From: a virus
DNA: 34,086 nt
Direction: 5' to 3' (one strand)
Virus record (IMG/VR): IMGVR_UViG_3300037198_000088
Span: 10,001-44,086 of that record
Numbering within the stretch: the first letter of the stretch is position 1; every line of letters starts with the position of its first letter. Made by a program: the position numbers and the translations under genes. The notes below the pieces were generated by a model. The model saw only the letters and a program-made list of their open reading frames with translations, was not told the DNA's origin and did not search any database. This document shows, piece by piece, positions 17,002-24,826 of the stretch.

Positions 17002-18543
17002 TTAGCCGGGGAGCAAGAAGCCCAGGCGGAGATTGATGAACGTCGGGTAGGCGAGAGGTTGAATGCCACCCTCGACGGTGAGCGTTGGGTTGTTCACGCG
17101 CAGATCGTCCGTACGCAGTACCGACACCAGAGCGGCGGTGCACTTGTGCGGGTCAACGAGAGTTGTACGAATCAGCGTGTTTGCAAGCTCTTCGATGCGA
17201 TCTGCAACGCTCTTGAGGATGTGGCCAGTGTTGAGATCATAGTCCACGCCCTTTTGCAACTTCGTGTTGAAGAAACTCCACACGGTAGTTGCGAAAAAGC
17301 ACCACACTCGGAGGCGTTGGAAGTTGCTGAAAGGCGATCCGTTTTGAGCGATCAACGTTGGAAGATTGACGAATGCTCCTTGCGCATCAGTCCACGACCG
17401 AAGCACCATGAAACGCAGATCGTCGAGTCCAGGAGTAAGGCTTTCATCATGGCACCTGGCAAGTGGATTTCGGTTGCCATCCGTAATGCTCACCCCTGGT
17501 AATCCACCTAGCGTCTTGTCTGCACACGAGACTTCAATCGGTAAACTCTTGACGAACGGAGCAATCGCGTAGCTAGGCGGGAGAATGTATTGCGCCGGCC
17601 ATGTAGGATTTCCCGAAGCAACGAGAGCAGCACCAGCGTTCATTGCTGCCGGTACAGCTGAAGAGTACGCACCGAAATGAGTGATTGCCGTGCTTGCCTG
17701 ATAAGCTGAATCCGTTTGCGCAACTCCAGCCGTGACGGTCGGCAATGACGTATTGCCCATCCACCAGCGGAATAATCCACGAGCCATCAGTCCATTGATG
17801 AATGTGTCCATCGCTCCGCAAACACCAGTACTTGGAGTCGCATCGGTAATCTCTGACGCAAGCAAAACGCCTTCCCAGGATAGTGCGGAGTTTCCCAAAG
17901 CAATGTTTGCAGTAGCCAGATCGGCAACTGCAGCAGCCGGCGCGGTCTGTGTACCAGTGAACAGGTCGCCAACGTTCAGCGTACCTGCAGCGCAATCGAG
18001 TTGAATTCCCGAGTCAAAACCGCTTACCGTATTTGCAAGCTCAATGACGAAAGTCGAGGTGTCCGGCAGCTTGGTGACAGGCGATAGAGTGCGGAAGTTG
18101 TCAACGGTCCACTGGACATAGATATGGTCGGTTCCCAGCGTACCACCTGCTGCCGAAGTTCCGTTAGCCAGGATCACCTTGACAACAATCATCCCAAATT
18201 CACAGTCAATGAGATGAAGGCTTGCTCCATCAACCGTGACAACCGAAGTCGAAGGGGTGCCAGCTGCGCGCGTTGCAGTGACTGCGCTCACTACTCCTGC
18301 AGTCGTCGCATGCGTTCGTAAGCAGATGACAGTCGATGTCGGGTTCTGCACCGCGTAGCAGGCAGCCTCCACGAGCGGTCCTTGCCCAAACATCGCTTGA
18401 ATGTCAGTTGCCCTAGACAGAGCGATTGGAGTGTCATAGGCGCCAGATGTGGAGGGGCCCATGATTGCGAGCAGCTTGCCCGTACCAGGCGAGGCCGCTA
18501 CGTTGGCGGTAACTTTGGTGGTGGTGATTGTCTGAACAGCCAT
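17002..18543 (-). CDS. Contractile tail sheath protein
   Basis: 513 aa. The N-terminal region has K-L-L-A-I-M-G-P-S-T-S-G, followed by an insertion-like beta domain (about 80-200). The conserved C-terminal part includes R-F-M-V-L-R-S-W-T-D, L-Q-K-G-V-D-Y-D-L-N-T-G-H-I-L and a final strand G-G-I-Q-P-L-A-Y-P-T-F-I-N-L-R-L-G-F that fits the C-terminal hand-shake strand of sheath proteins. It resembles DUF2586-type sheaths. It is the strongest evidence that the phage has a contractile tail. Confidence 0.83.
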   Translation of the reverse strand: MAVQTITTTKVTANVAASPGTGKLLAIMGPSTSGAYDTPIALSRATDIQAMFGQGPLVEAACYAVQNPTSTVICLRTHATTAGVVSAVTATRAAGTPSTSVVTVDGASLHLIDCEFGMIVVKVILANGTSAAGGTLGTDHIYVQWTVDNFRTLSPVTKLPDTSTFVIELANTVSGFDSGIQLDCAAGTLNVGDLFTGTQTAPAAAVADLATANIALGNSALSWEGVLLASEITDATPSTGVCGAMDTFINGLMARGLFRWWMGNTSLPTVTAGVAQTDSAYQASTAITHFGAYSSAVPAAMNAGAALVASGNPTWPAQYILPPSYAIAPFVKSLPIEVSCADKTLGGLPGVSITDGNRNPLARCHDESLTPGLDDLRFMVLRSWTDAQGAFVNLPTLIAQNGSPFSNFQRLRVWCFFATTVWSFFNTKLQKGVDYDLNTGHILKSVADRIEELANTLIRTTLVDPHKCTAALVSVLRTDDLRVNNPTLTVEGGIQPLAYPTFINLRLGFLLPG

Positions 18544-18559
18544 GGATCGACCTCGAAAA

Positions 18560-19156
18560 CTAGGGTGGGGTAAGAGCTGGAATCGTCATGTCAGGAGCCG
18601 GCAAAGTCTCCGCCGGATCGGGAATCAAGTGAGTGCTCGGGAACGCAGTACCGTACGCATCGTCGGGAATCGGTGAACGTATTCTCCCCGTGACTACGAT
18701 GGCCGCGCCGTGTCGAGAGTCGGCGCCAATGTCGAGCAACCAACGCGCACTCTCAAGATGGACCTGACCCACTCGATGAGTTCCGTGCACAGCTCGATAG
18801 AGGCAGGCTCGCCAAGTGTCGTAGAGCATGCGGCAAACATTGTATTGAGCACGCTCGTTCGTTGCCTTGTCCTTGCTCGGATCGAACGCTTGCAGTTGCA
18901 CGTGGAACGCCTCGTCGAGATCTACTAGGTTGCGCGCTGACTGAGTCGCGGTCACCTGGATCGGAACCTTCGTGGCACCAAGTTCTTTGCCGAGTGATCC
19001 AGACTCATCACCGGGAGTCCACACAACTCGTTGAGTTGTCATCTGCTGGCGAACCGGTGGACGCCAACCGAAATGGATAGCAAGGTCAGGAATGTGAGCG
19101 ATCAAGTCGGAATTCGTTACGTCGACTAGGACCTCGAGTGCGGTTTTGGTGCCCAT
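18560..19156 (-). CDS. Tail terminator/completion protein
   Basis: 198 aa from an ATG overlapping the upstream stop (TAATG); the longer in-frame start at 19234 lies in the upstream gene. It begins with a helix (A-L-E-V-L-V-D-V-T) and has Q-R-V-V-W-T-P-G-D-E and L-D-E-A-F-H-V-Q-L-Q-A-F motifs, then a helical segment and a beta-rich end. This is the normal slot for the protein that caps the tail before the sheath gene. The family call is by shape and position. Confidence 0.68.
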   Translation of the reverse strand: MGTKTALEVLVDVTNSDLIAHIPDLAIHFGWRPPVRQQMTTQRVVWTPGDESGSLGKELGATKVPIQVTATQSARNLVDLDEAFHVQLQAFDPSKDKATNERAQYNVCRMLYDTWRACLYRAVHGTHRVGQVHLESARWLLDIGADSRHGAAIVVTGRIRSPIPDDAYGTAFPSTHLIPDPAETLPAPDMTIPALTPP

Positions 19157-19617
19157 TAGGTCGCCCCCTTCATGGTAGCCTTGCCCCAGGGGGTCGTAGA
19201 CTTGCCGCGATGCCCGCCCTTGCGTTGCATCCATTCGGGTCCGAATTCAATGATTCCAAGACGGATCGCATTGCCGAGTTTTTGGGGGAGCCCCTTGTTC
19301 GGCAGTATCTGGCGCGCAACTTCTTTGCGAGTACCAAATTGCGCGTAGACAGCCCCGCCGGTAATCGTGAGCCAGATGATCTTGCCTGAGGCTCTGACAG
19401 CCACGCGGACTTTTTGGAGTGCCTTGCCGCCGTCTCTGACGAGAGGGGCCCAAGTCTGGCCGTCTAGGGACTGACCAGAGGCCACGGCACTGTCGCATTG
19501 GGCCTGGATTATCGGAACAAGTTTCTCGGGCATCTTGGCAACGGCCTGGGATGTCGAGCGTATGTCTCGAATCCAGCCATCGACGGTTCGAATCGCAAGT
19601 GTTTTATCGACAGTCAT
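19156..19617 (-). CDS. Virion morphogenesis / tail completion protein (gpG/HK97 gp10-like)
   Basis: 153 aa with a helical N-terminus, a D-G-Q-T-W-A-P-L motif (about 52-59), a Y-A-Q-F-G-T motif near residue 91 and R-Q-I-L-P-N, in the order seen in phage virion-morphogenesis proteins that join head and tail. The C-terminus is basic (R-K-G-G-H-R-G-K). ATGA overlap with the upstream connector and TAATG overlap with the tail terminator support a shared head-tail joining step. Confidence 0.72.
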   Translation of the reverse strand: MTVDKTLAIRTVDGWIRDIRSTSQAVAKMPEKLVPIIQAQCDSAVASGQSLDGQTWAPLVRDGGKALQKVRVAVRASGKIIWLTITGGAVYAQFGTRKEVARQILPNKGLPQKLGNAIRLGIIEFGPEWMQRKGGHRGKSTTPWGKATMKGAT

Positions 19618-20075
19618 CTGCGCCCCGATCTGATGTACTGCGCGCGCATCCAGTCGTAGGGTGTGACGTCGCTACGACTCAACACCGATGGTTTGATTCC
19701 ACTAGCAGTAGGCATGTCAGCGCGAAGCGGCAGATCCCAAAGACCCTTCTCCGGATCGGCGGCTTCATTGAGCTCGGTCATTGTGAGTTCCGCGCGCTTG
19801 GCGCAGAGCTCTGGATTCTGATCTGATGGTGAGTAACCGCGCTTTGCCTTGACTTCAACATCTACCAGTTTGACAAGCCATCGTTTGATCTGATCCGGTA
19901 CTGGATCTTGAAACGGTGTGGCATAACGCTTCATCAACTTGCCGTCGATGGTGCCCGAGTAGCTGCCCAGCGTCGCGTCAATCCAACCCGGATAGTCCAC
20001 CTCCACTGTGTCAACGTCGATCGTTGGCAGCAGCGTCAGCAGGCGATAGGTTTTGACGATTAGATATTGCGACAC
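19614..20075 (-). CDS. Head-tail connector protein (Mu gp36/DUF1320-like)
   Basis: 153 aa starting at GTG, with GAGAAA nearby as a weak ribosome site. The order is an N-terminal helix-rich part, a G-T-I-D-G-K-L-M-K-R-Y segment and P-V-P-D-Q-I-K-R-W-L, matching DUF1320-type connectors (I-D-G-x-L-x-x-R-Y, P-x-P-x-x-x-K-R). It is the first gene after the capsid gene, separated by a 35-nt hairpin, and its stop overlaps the next gene. Confidence 0.72.
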   Translation of the reverse strand: MSQYLIVKTYRLLTLLPTIDVDTVEVDYPGWIDATLGSYSGTIDGKLMKRYATPFQDPVPDQIKRWLVKLVDVEVKAKRGYSPSDQNPELCAKRAELTMTELNEAADPEKGLWDLPLRADMPTASGIKPSVLSRSDVTPYDWMRAQYIRSGRR

Positions 20076-20092
20076 TTGGTTTCTCTTAGTGA

Positions 20093-20127
20093 TCCCGGAA
20101 CCACTCGCGGATTAAGTGGCCCCGGGA
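20093..20127 (-). promoter_or_regulatory. Intercistronic hairpin after the major capsid gene
   Basis: In the minus transcript TCCCGG-GG-CCACT pairs with AGTGG-TT-CCGGGA around a 9-nt loop. The two central GG/TT positions form G-U wobbles only in the minus RNA; on the plus strand they are A-C mismatches. No long U-run follows, so it is more likely an mRNA processing or attenuation structure than a strong terminator. Confidence 0.6.
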
Positions 20128-20138
20128 ATCCAATCCGC

Positions 20139-21341
20139 TTAGGCTGCCTTGCATTTGAAGATGTAATAGGGGTGGCCATACGCGGGCGTAGAACGACCTC
20201 GCGCTTGGCACTCCATTACATTGCGCCGACCGAGGTCAGCGTTCTTGCCGTCATACGGCCAGTATTGCGTCGTTGCGATAGGCTCGCGCTCACTCCACAC
20301 TAGACCTCCCAGTTGCGACATTGCGATCTGTTCCGCAATGACGTAGAAACTAGTGGGGTCCGCCGCGAGTGACGGGAACGTTTTGTCGGTTGACGACGTT
20401 GCAATCGTGAGCTCTGGCGCCTGAAGAATCGCCTTGAACCCAAGTGCTTGTAATTGCCCCTCAACTTTCTGCTCGATCATCGCTCCGACGTGCTCGACGG
20501 GTAATCCACCGGCGATGTCCATTGACCCGGCGCCTAGACTCGACGCGGGGTACGCGATAGACTTTGCAGCAAGCAACTGGCTCAGTCGTGGGCATAGCGT
20601 GGTAGGAGCCAGAATCCCGAGCGGACGAAGATAGCGTGGCATCAAGCCATTACTCATCCTAATCGATCCGATGTACGCCGCAATGTGTTGCAGGTACTCC
20701 AGTGACGCGTCAAACGTTGACGTCAAAACGTTCAGAGCACCGGGATAGATCGTGAGGTTTGGATCGGTAGTTGGGCAGGTGCCCCCACCGCCTCCCCATG
20801 CGGATCCTTTGGTTCCCGTGAAAATGTTACTGAACGTTCCACAGTTCGCTTGAACACCGGTGACCGGGTTGTACGGATGCGACTGAGAAAAGAATACTTG
20901 CGAGTCATAGGTTTGTTGCGCCGTTGCAGCCGCTTCACCACCGAGCAAGTATTTCCCAAGTTGCAACTGAGGATAGATCACCCCTTGTTGCGTAACCTGC
21001 GTGACCCAGTCCTCGATCAGGTTTACGCCAGCGCCATCAAGATCGGTGAACTGGTTCAGTGAAATCTCGTAGCGCCCCCCGACATTTCCGGGAACGAACG
21101 AGGTTTCTACCAGGGCAAGTTCGCGCGCCGGAAGGTCCGTAGACATACCGAGCGATTCAAGGTAGGCGGTTTCAAGTACCCACGTGACAAACTGTTTTGC
21201 AGAACGTGTGGGAATAAGGCGGGTGATCGCGGGATACCAGCAATTTTCAGATTTCAAGAAGTTGGCGTATGCCGTTTCCTTGATCTTGAGAATCGACTGG
21301 TCGATCCGGTATTGGAATGATGGATTGTAAAAACCAGGCAT
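20139..21341 (-). CDS. Major capsid protein (Mu gpT-like)
   Basis: 400 aa, somewhat longer than Mu gpT. The N-terminal arm (about 1-60) leads to a region with L-E-T-A-Y-L-E-S-L-G-M. The segment V-F-F-S-Q-S-H-P-Y-N-P-V-T-G-V-Q-A (about 159-175) resembles the F-x-x-x-H-P motif of Mu-type major head subunits. A Gly-rich loop (about 196-205) and a core of helices and strands follow. It is preceded by the decoration gene and the S49 protease-scaffold, the usual capsid module order. Confidence 0.82.
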   Translation of the reverse strand: MPGFYNPSFQYRIDQSILKIKETAYANFLKSENCWYPAITRLIPTRSAKQFVTWVLETAYLESLGMSTDLPARELALVETSFVPGNVGGRYEISLNQFTDLDGAGVNLIEDWVTQVTQQGVIYPQLQLGKYLLGGEAAATAQQTYDSQVFFSQSHPYNPVTGVQANCGTFSNIFTGTKGSAWGGGGGTCPTTDPNLTIYPGALNVLTSTFDASLEYLQHIAAYIGSIRMSNGLMPRYLRPLGILAPTTLCPRLSQLLAAKSIAYPASSLGAGSMDIAGGLPVEHVGAMIEQKVEGQLQALGFKAILQAPELTIATSSTDKTFPSLAADPTSFYVIAEQIAMSQLGGLVWSEREPIATTQYWPYDGKNADLGRRNVMECQARGRSTPAYGHPYYIFKCKAA

Positions 21342-21374
21342 TTGTAGCTCCTAAATCAATGTTGAAGGCGACGG

Positions 21375-22172
21375 TCACACCGCAGCGCTAAATACGAGGT
21401 ACGCCCAGTTGGAGGTTGTTGCGTTTCCTAGATTAGTCGCCTCGACTGTCCAGTGAATAGAAGCAGCCAGCGCGGTGAACTGAGTTACCGTTGAAACCTT
21501 GAACGTTACCGTGTAAGCGCCCTGAGTTCCGTCCGATTTGAACACCACTTTGGCACCATTGGCTACACCCGACGTGGGCAAATTGATGGTTGCGTTTGCA
21601 GTCAATCCCGATGCTGCATTTACAACGTACGTTGTGCCGCTAACCAAACTTGCACCGGTTGGCGACCACGCGTTGGATGTGAATGCCGCAGATGTGATAT
21701 CTATATTCTCACCTTGCGCCGTAGTGACAACGTGAATCTTCTCCACCATCACTCGACCACTACTATCTAGCTCTCGGGCGATGCCAGCGGGAATTCCCGT
21801 TGACGTCATGGTCACAGTCTGATTGTCCAGGAAGTAACACACTGATCCGATGTTAGCGAGCGCTACGGGTGATCCGGTATCGTTCAGGAATCCGAGTAGC
21901 TGTGCATCGTAACCTAGATCGACAACGCACGGGACGTCACCAGCACCACCGGGAGCAGTAGAGCTTCCGTCGTAGGCATCGGTGAATGTGCCATAGTATC
22001 CGTAGTTACTCGGACTGAGACCAGCGGTCATATTGACCAATTTACCCGTTGAGTAAACAATCGCCGCTGCCCAACCCTGCATCACTTTTTGCCCCGAGGT
22101 CAGAATCATCTGAGGAAAACGGCTCGACTTCGAGGGGTCGCGAAGTACGGGCGTTGTTGTTGCTGCTGTCAT
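21375..22172 (-). CDS. Head decoration/stabilisation protein
   Basis: A 265-aa beta-rich protein. The N-terminal half (T-P-V-L-R-D-P-S-K-S then repeated short strands with Gly turns) is followed by a domain from about residue 160 with T-S-A-A-F-T-S-N-A-W and a strand-rich end W-A-Y-L-V-F-S-A-A-V. It lies between the protease-scaffold and the capsid protein, where head decoration proteins usually sit. Assignment is by position and fold-like pattern. Confidence 0.72.
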   Translation of the reverse strand: MTAATTTPVLRDPSKSSRFPQMILTSGQKVMQGWAAAIVYSTGKLVNMTAGLSPSNYGYYGTFTDAYDGSSTAPGGAGDVPCVVDLGYDAQLLGFLNDTGSPVALANIGSVCYFLDNQTVTMTSTGIPAGIARELDSSGRVMVEKIHVVTTAQGENIDITSAAFTSNAWSPTGASLVSGTTYVVNAASGLTANATINLPTSGVANGAKVVFKSDGTQGAYTVTFKVSTVTQFTALAASIHWTVEATNLGNATTSNWAYLVFSAAV

Positions 22173-22208
22173 GGTGTTTGGTCCTAAAAATGAGGGTTAC
22201 GGTTTCGA

Positions 22209-23837
22209 TCACCCACCGAAGCGTCGAGTCATAAACTCGGCTTGTTCGGTTGCTGTAATGCTGCGGACGGCGTGGAAACCATCTTCGGTCTTGAAGAACT
22301 TGGGCTGATCGACTTGAGCGACCATGGACGTTGCGAACAATCGTTCTTGGTGCTCAGTGAGTGGTTCTTGCTGAGTACCGTTGACAGGCTCAGTTGCAGC
22401 TTGGATGGTTGACTTCGCACCGAGTCCAGCGATTGCAGCAGCAACCGTAGAAGGTGCAGCGACACGCGGCCAATTCTTAACTGCGTCCTCGACAGTTTTG
22501 AGGTCGGCTGACATCAAAGTCTTTCGCTGCGCATCGGAAAAGTCGGTGCGGTTTGCGAGTAGAGCGGTTCGCGTCGTAGCTTCAAGCCGCGTGATACGCG
22601 ACGCCGTTTTTTCCTCGTTGTCCTTGTCGTTGTCGGAAGGACCACCTTCGTTGTCCTTGTCGGGCTCCGCATGTTCCGGCTTTGGTTCAGCTTCGGCTGC
22701 CTTAGGGGCAGAGTTGCAAACCGCGATCATCTTGCGCGCCTTCTCTTTGTTTTCGTCAGTCTCGTTTGGGTCATCTACGGCTGCTTGTAGCGCCGCCATT
22801 GTTTCAGCAAAACCTGCCACTTTGGCCTCCTTTTTTGGTGTTGATTGCGAGGCCCGTTGTGCCTCAAATGTGCCACTGCTTAGCAGTGAAATAACTTCGT
22901 CTTCAGTTGCAATCTGATCGGCTAGACCCTTATCGATTGCAAACTGTCCATGAAAGCACGCTGCCTGGTAACTACGTACTTGCTCGATTGAAAGTGGTCG
23001 GTACGCGGCAACGCACTTGAAGAATTCCTCAGCGAGCGCGTTGCATTCAGCATCGAACGCTGCGACTACTTCGTCTGTCTTCTCGATGTGCGGGTTGGTG
23101 TCCGCCTTGCGAATTCCGCTGGAAACTACCGTGTATTTGAGCCCGAGTTGCTTGTCGGCTCCGGTGCAATCGATAAGATTGTGAATGACACCGATGCTGC
23201 CGACCATTCCAGTTTGCGGAATGAAGATATAGTCTGCCGCACAGGCGAGCGCGTAGGCTGCGCTGAAAGATTTTGAGTCAACGTAGCAGTACAGTTTCTT
23301 TCCTGCTGCTGCCATGATGGCGCGAATTTCCTGGACTGTGTCGAGGCATCCATCAACAAGTCCACCTCCCGAGTCGATGGACATAAGCACGCAACGAGCT
23401 GGACTCGATGCGGCGATTCGAATGCGTTGCTTGATCGCATCGTACGAGTCGGACCACGTCTCATGATGGGCAAGAGGCCCACCCCAACCAACGTCAACTA
23501 TCGCTAACCTATCGGTGCTGCGCGGTCTAGGTGGGCGAGGGATGTCGAACTGTGCGCCGACTAGGTTGATTGGAGCAGCGAGGTAACCAGGTACGAGCCA
23601 CTGACGAGTTTCGTACAGAGTAGCTCTCGACGCTTCATGTTCCGGTTCAGGTTCGCGAGTTTCTTTCGAGGGATCCGATTCTTCATCTTCATCGTCACCA
23701 TCGTCAATATCATCTTCGTCATCACCATCCGGATCTTCATCCACGCGAGTCAGAGGAGGAGCTTCGACATTTTCAGTCTTGAGCCAATCTGCATACGAGG
23801 CAGATGCTTTGACCTGATCGAATTGCTCGGCGCTCAT
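22209..23837 (-). CDS. Prohead protease of the S49/SppA type with C-terminal scaffold
   Basis: 542 aa. Residues 33-66 are highly acidic. Residues about 108-320 form the S49 domain: S-I-D-S-G-G-G-L-V-D-G, nucleophile Ser192 in S-F-S-A-A-Y-A-L-A, G-S-I-G-V, and a likely general-base Lys244 in S-S-G-I-R-K-A-D; the 52-residue Ser-Lys spacing equals that of Bacillus SppA. After about residue 330 a Lys/Glu/Ala/Pro-rich helical region looks like an internal scaffold cut during head maturation. It overlaps the upstream topoisomerase gene by ATGA. Confidence 0.88.
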   Translation of the reverse strand: MSAEQFDQVKASASYADWLKTENVEAPPLTRVDEDPDGDDEDDIDDGDDEDEESDPSKETREPEPEHEASRATLYETRQWLVPGYLAAPINLVGAQFDIPRPPRPRSTDRLAIVDVGWGGPLAHHETWSDSYDAIKQRIRIAASSPARCVLMSIDSGGGLVDGCLDTVQEIRAIMAAAGKKLYCYVDSKSFSAAYALACAADYIFIPQTGMVGSIGVIHNLIDCTGADKQLGLKYTVVSSGIRKADTNPHIEKTDEVVAAFDAECNALAEEFFKCVAAYRPLSIEQVRSYQAACFHGQFAIDKGLADQIATEDEVISLLSSGTFEAQRASQSTPKKEAKVAGFAETMAALQAAVDDPNETDENKEKARKMIAVCNSAPKAAEAEPKPEHAEPDKDNEGGPSDNDKDNEEKTASRITRLEATTRTALLANRTDFSDAQRKTLMSADLKTVEDAVKNWPRVAAPSTVAAAIAGLGAKSTIQAATEPVNGTQQEPLTEHQERLFATSMVAQVDQPKFFKTEDGFHAVRSITATEQAEFMTRRFGG

Positions 23838-24826
23838 GCTGCCTTGCCTTCAACGACGCGCTCGCGATATGCGTCAATCACGCGAGGGTTGATGTACTTT
23901 TCTTTGCAGATTGCTGGAGTGTTGCCGAGGAATTTGGAAGTTTCTTCAATCGCTTTCTTGATGTTCGCATCTGCTTCTTTCGCAGAAATCTTCGGGGGTG
24001 GCGCACTTTTCGAAAGCACGTCGAAGCACATTGAGCTCGCGTGAAACGTGCGAAAGTCTTTTGCTGTGATCTTGTCCGGCGATGCCTTCTCTAGATACCC
24101 GTTCACATCTGCCGCAGTCGAACCGAAGATCTTGTCACCGGGTTTCTTGCCTTCGGTGCGCTTCACGATCTCGGCAGCCAAGTCGCCTTCAACTCTACGG
24201 TTCCATTCCTTATGCGACTTTCCGGGAAACTTCAGGTTGATCGAACCATCTGAATTCTTTATGACATGCTCGGCGCGCAGAGTGGTAGCGCCTACGCTCC
24301 CCGTATCCTTCTCTGCATCGCTGCCTCCGACTCGTATTGTAGTCGTATCGATCAAACGAACGACCACCGCGCTATCAGCAGTCTTTGGATCATTCGATTT
24401 CGAATCACTTTCGATAGTCTTTCGAAGAGCTCCGATGTTCTTCGCCATCTTGGCAGCTTTCCCAAATTTGTAATCGGCTTGCTTCTGCATGTGCTCATCG
24501 GTGTATTGATACGTTTTGACTTCTTTACCGTTGCGGTTCTTGCGGAAAATGACTGCTTTTAGGCCAGTTTCACCGCTGAACTCATGAACCTTGTTGATCG
24601 TGTCGAGTGGAAATCCACCATAACCCTGCTTGCCGTTCTTGTCCTTTGGCTGGCGTGACGCGAGATCGGCGCGCGAAAGCTCCTTGCCTTCACCATGGAT
24701 CTCCGACTTTACGGTCTTCGACTTGTCACTTTCGGAACTGCCACCTCCGCCACCAGAACCGAACTTGCCGTCGTCCTTGCGCGGGTGCTTCGATTCCTCA
24801 AATTCCTTTTCAGCACGGAACGTCAT
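23834..24826 (-). CDS. Type IB DNA topoisomerase in the head gene cluster
   Basis: 330 aa. Residues about 113-325 match bacterial/poxvirus-type topoisomerase IB in order: a helical region, T-T-T-I-R-V-G-G (Arg165), G-S-V-G-A-T-T-L-R, L-K-F-P-G-K-S-H-K (Lys203), D-V-N-G-Y-L, T-A-K-D-F-R-T-F-H (Arg259, His262) and L-G-N-T-P-A-I-C-K-E-K-Y-I-N-P with the nucleophile Tyr311. The usual catalytic set is present. The N-terminal K-H-P-R-K-D-D-G-K-F-G-S-G-G-G motif is a type I associate with phage head-morphogenesis proteins and differs from cellular enzymes. Coupling by ATGA to the portal and to the prohead protease suggests a virion or packaging role. Confidence 0.85.
   Translation of the reverse strand: MTFRAEKEFEESKHPRKDDGKFGSGGGGGSSESDKSKTVKSEIHGEGKELSRADLASRQPKDKNGKQGYGGFPLDTINKVHEFSGETGLKAVIFRKNRNGKEVKTYQYTDEHMQKQADYKFGKAAKMAKNIGALRKTIESDSKSNDPKTADSAVVVRLIDTTTIRVGGSDAEKDTGSVGATTLRAEHVIKNSDGSINLKFPGKSHKEWNRRVEGDLAAEIVKRTEGKKPGDKIFGSTAADVNGYLEKASPDKITAKDFRTFHASSMCFDVLSKSAPPPKISAKEADANIKKAIEETSKFLGNTPAICKEKYINPRVIDAYRERVVEGKAA

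Noticed and set aside
22381-24044. Long plus-strand ORFs opposite the protease and topoisomerase genes
   Set aside because: They are antisense shadows of genes with clear conserved motifs and have no neighbours or ribosome sites of their own.
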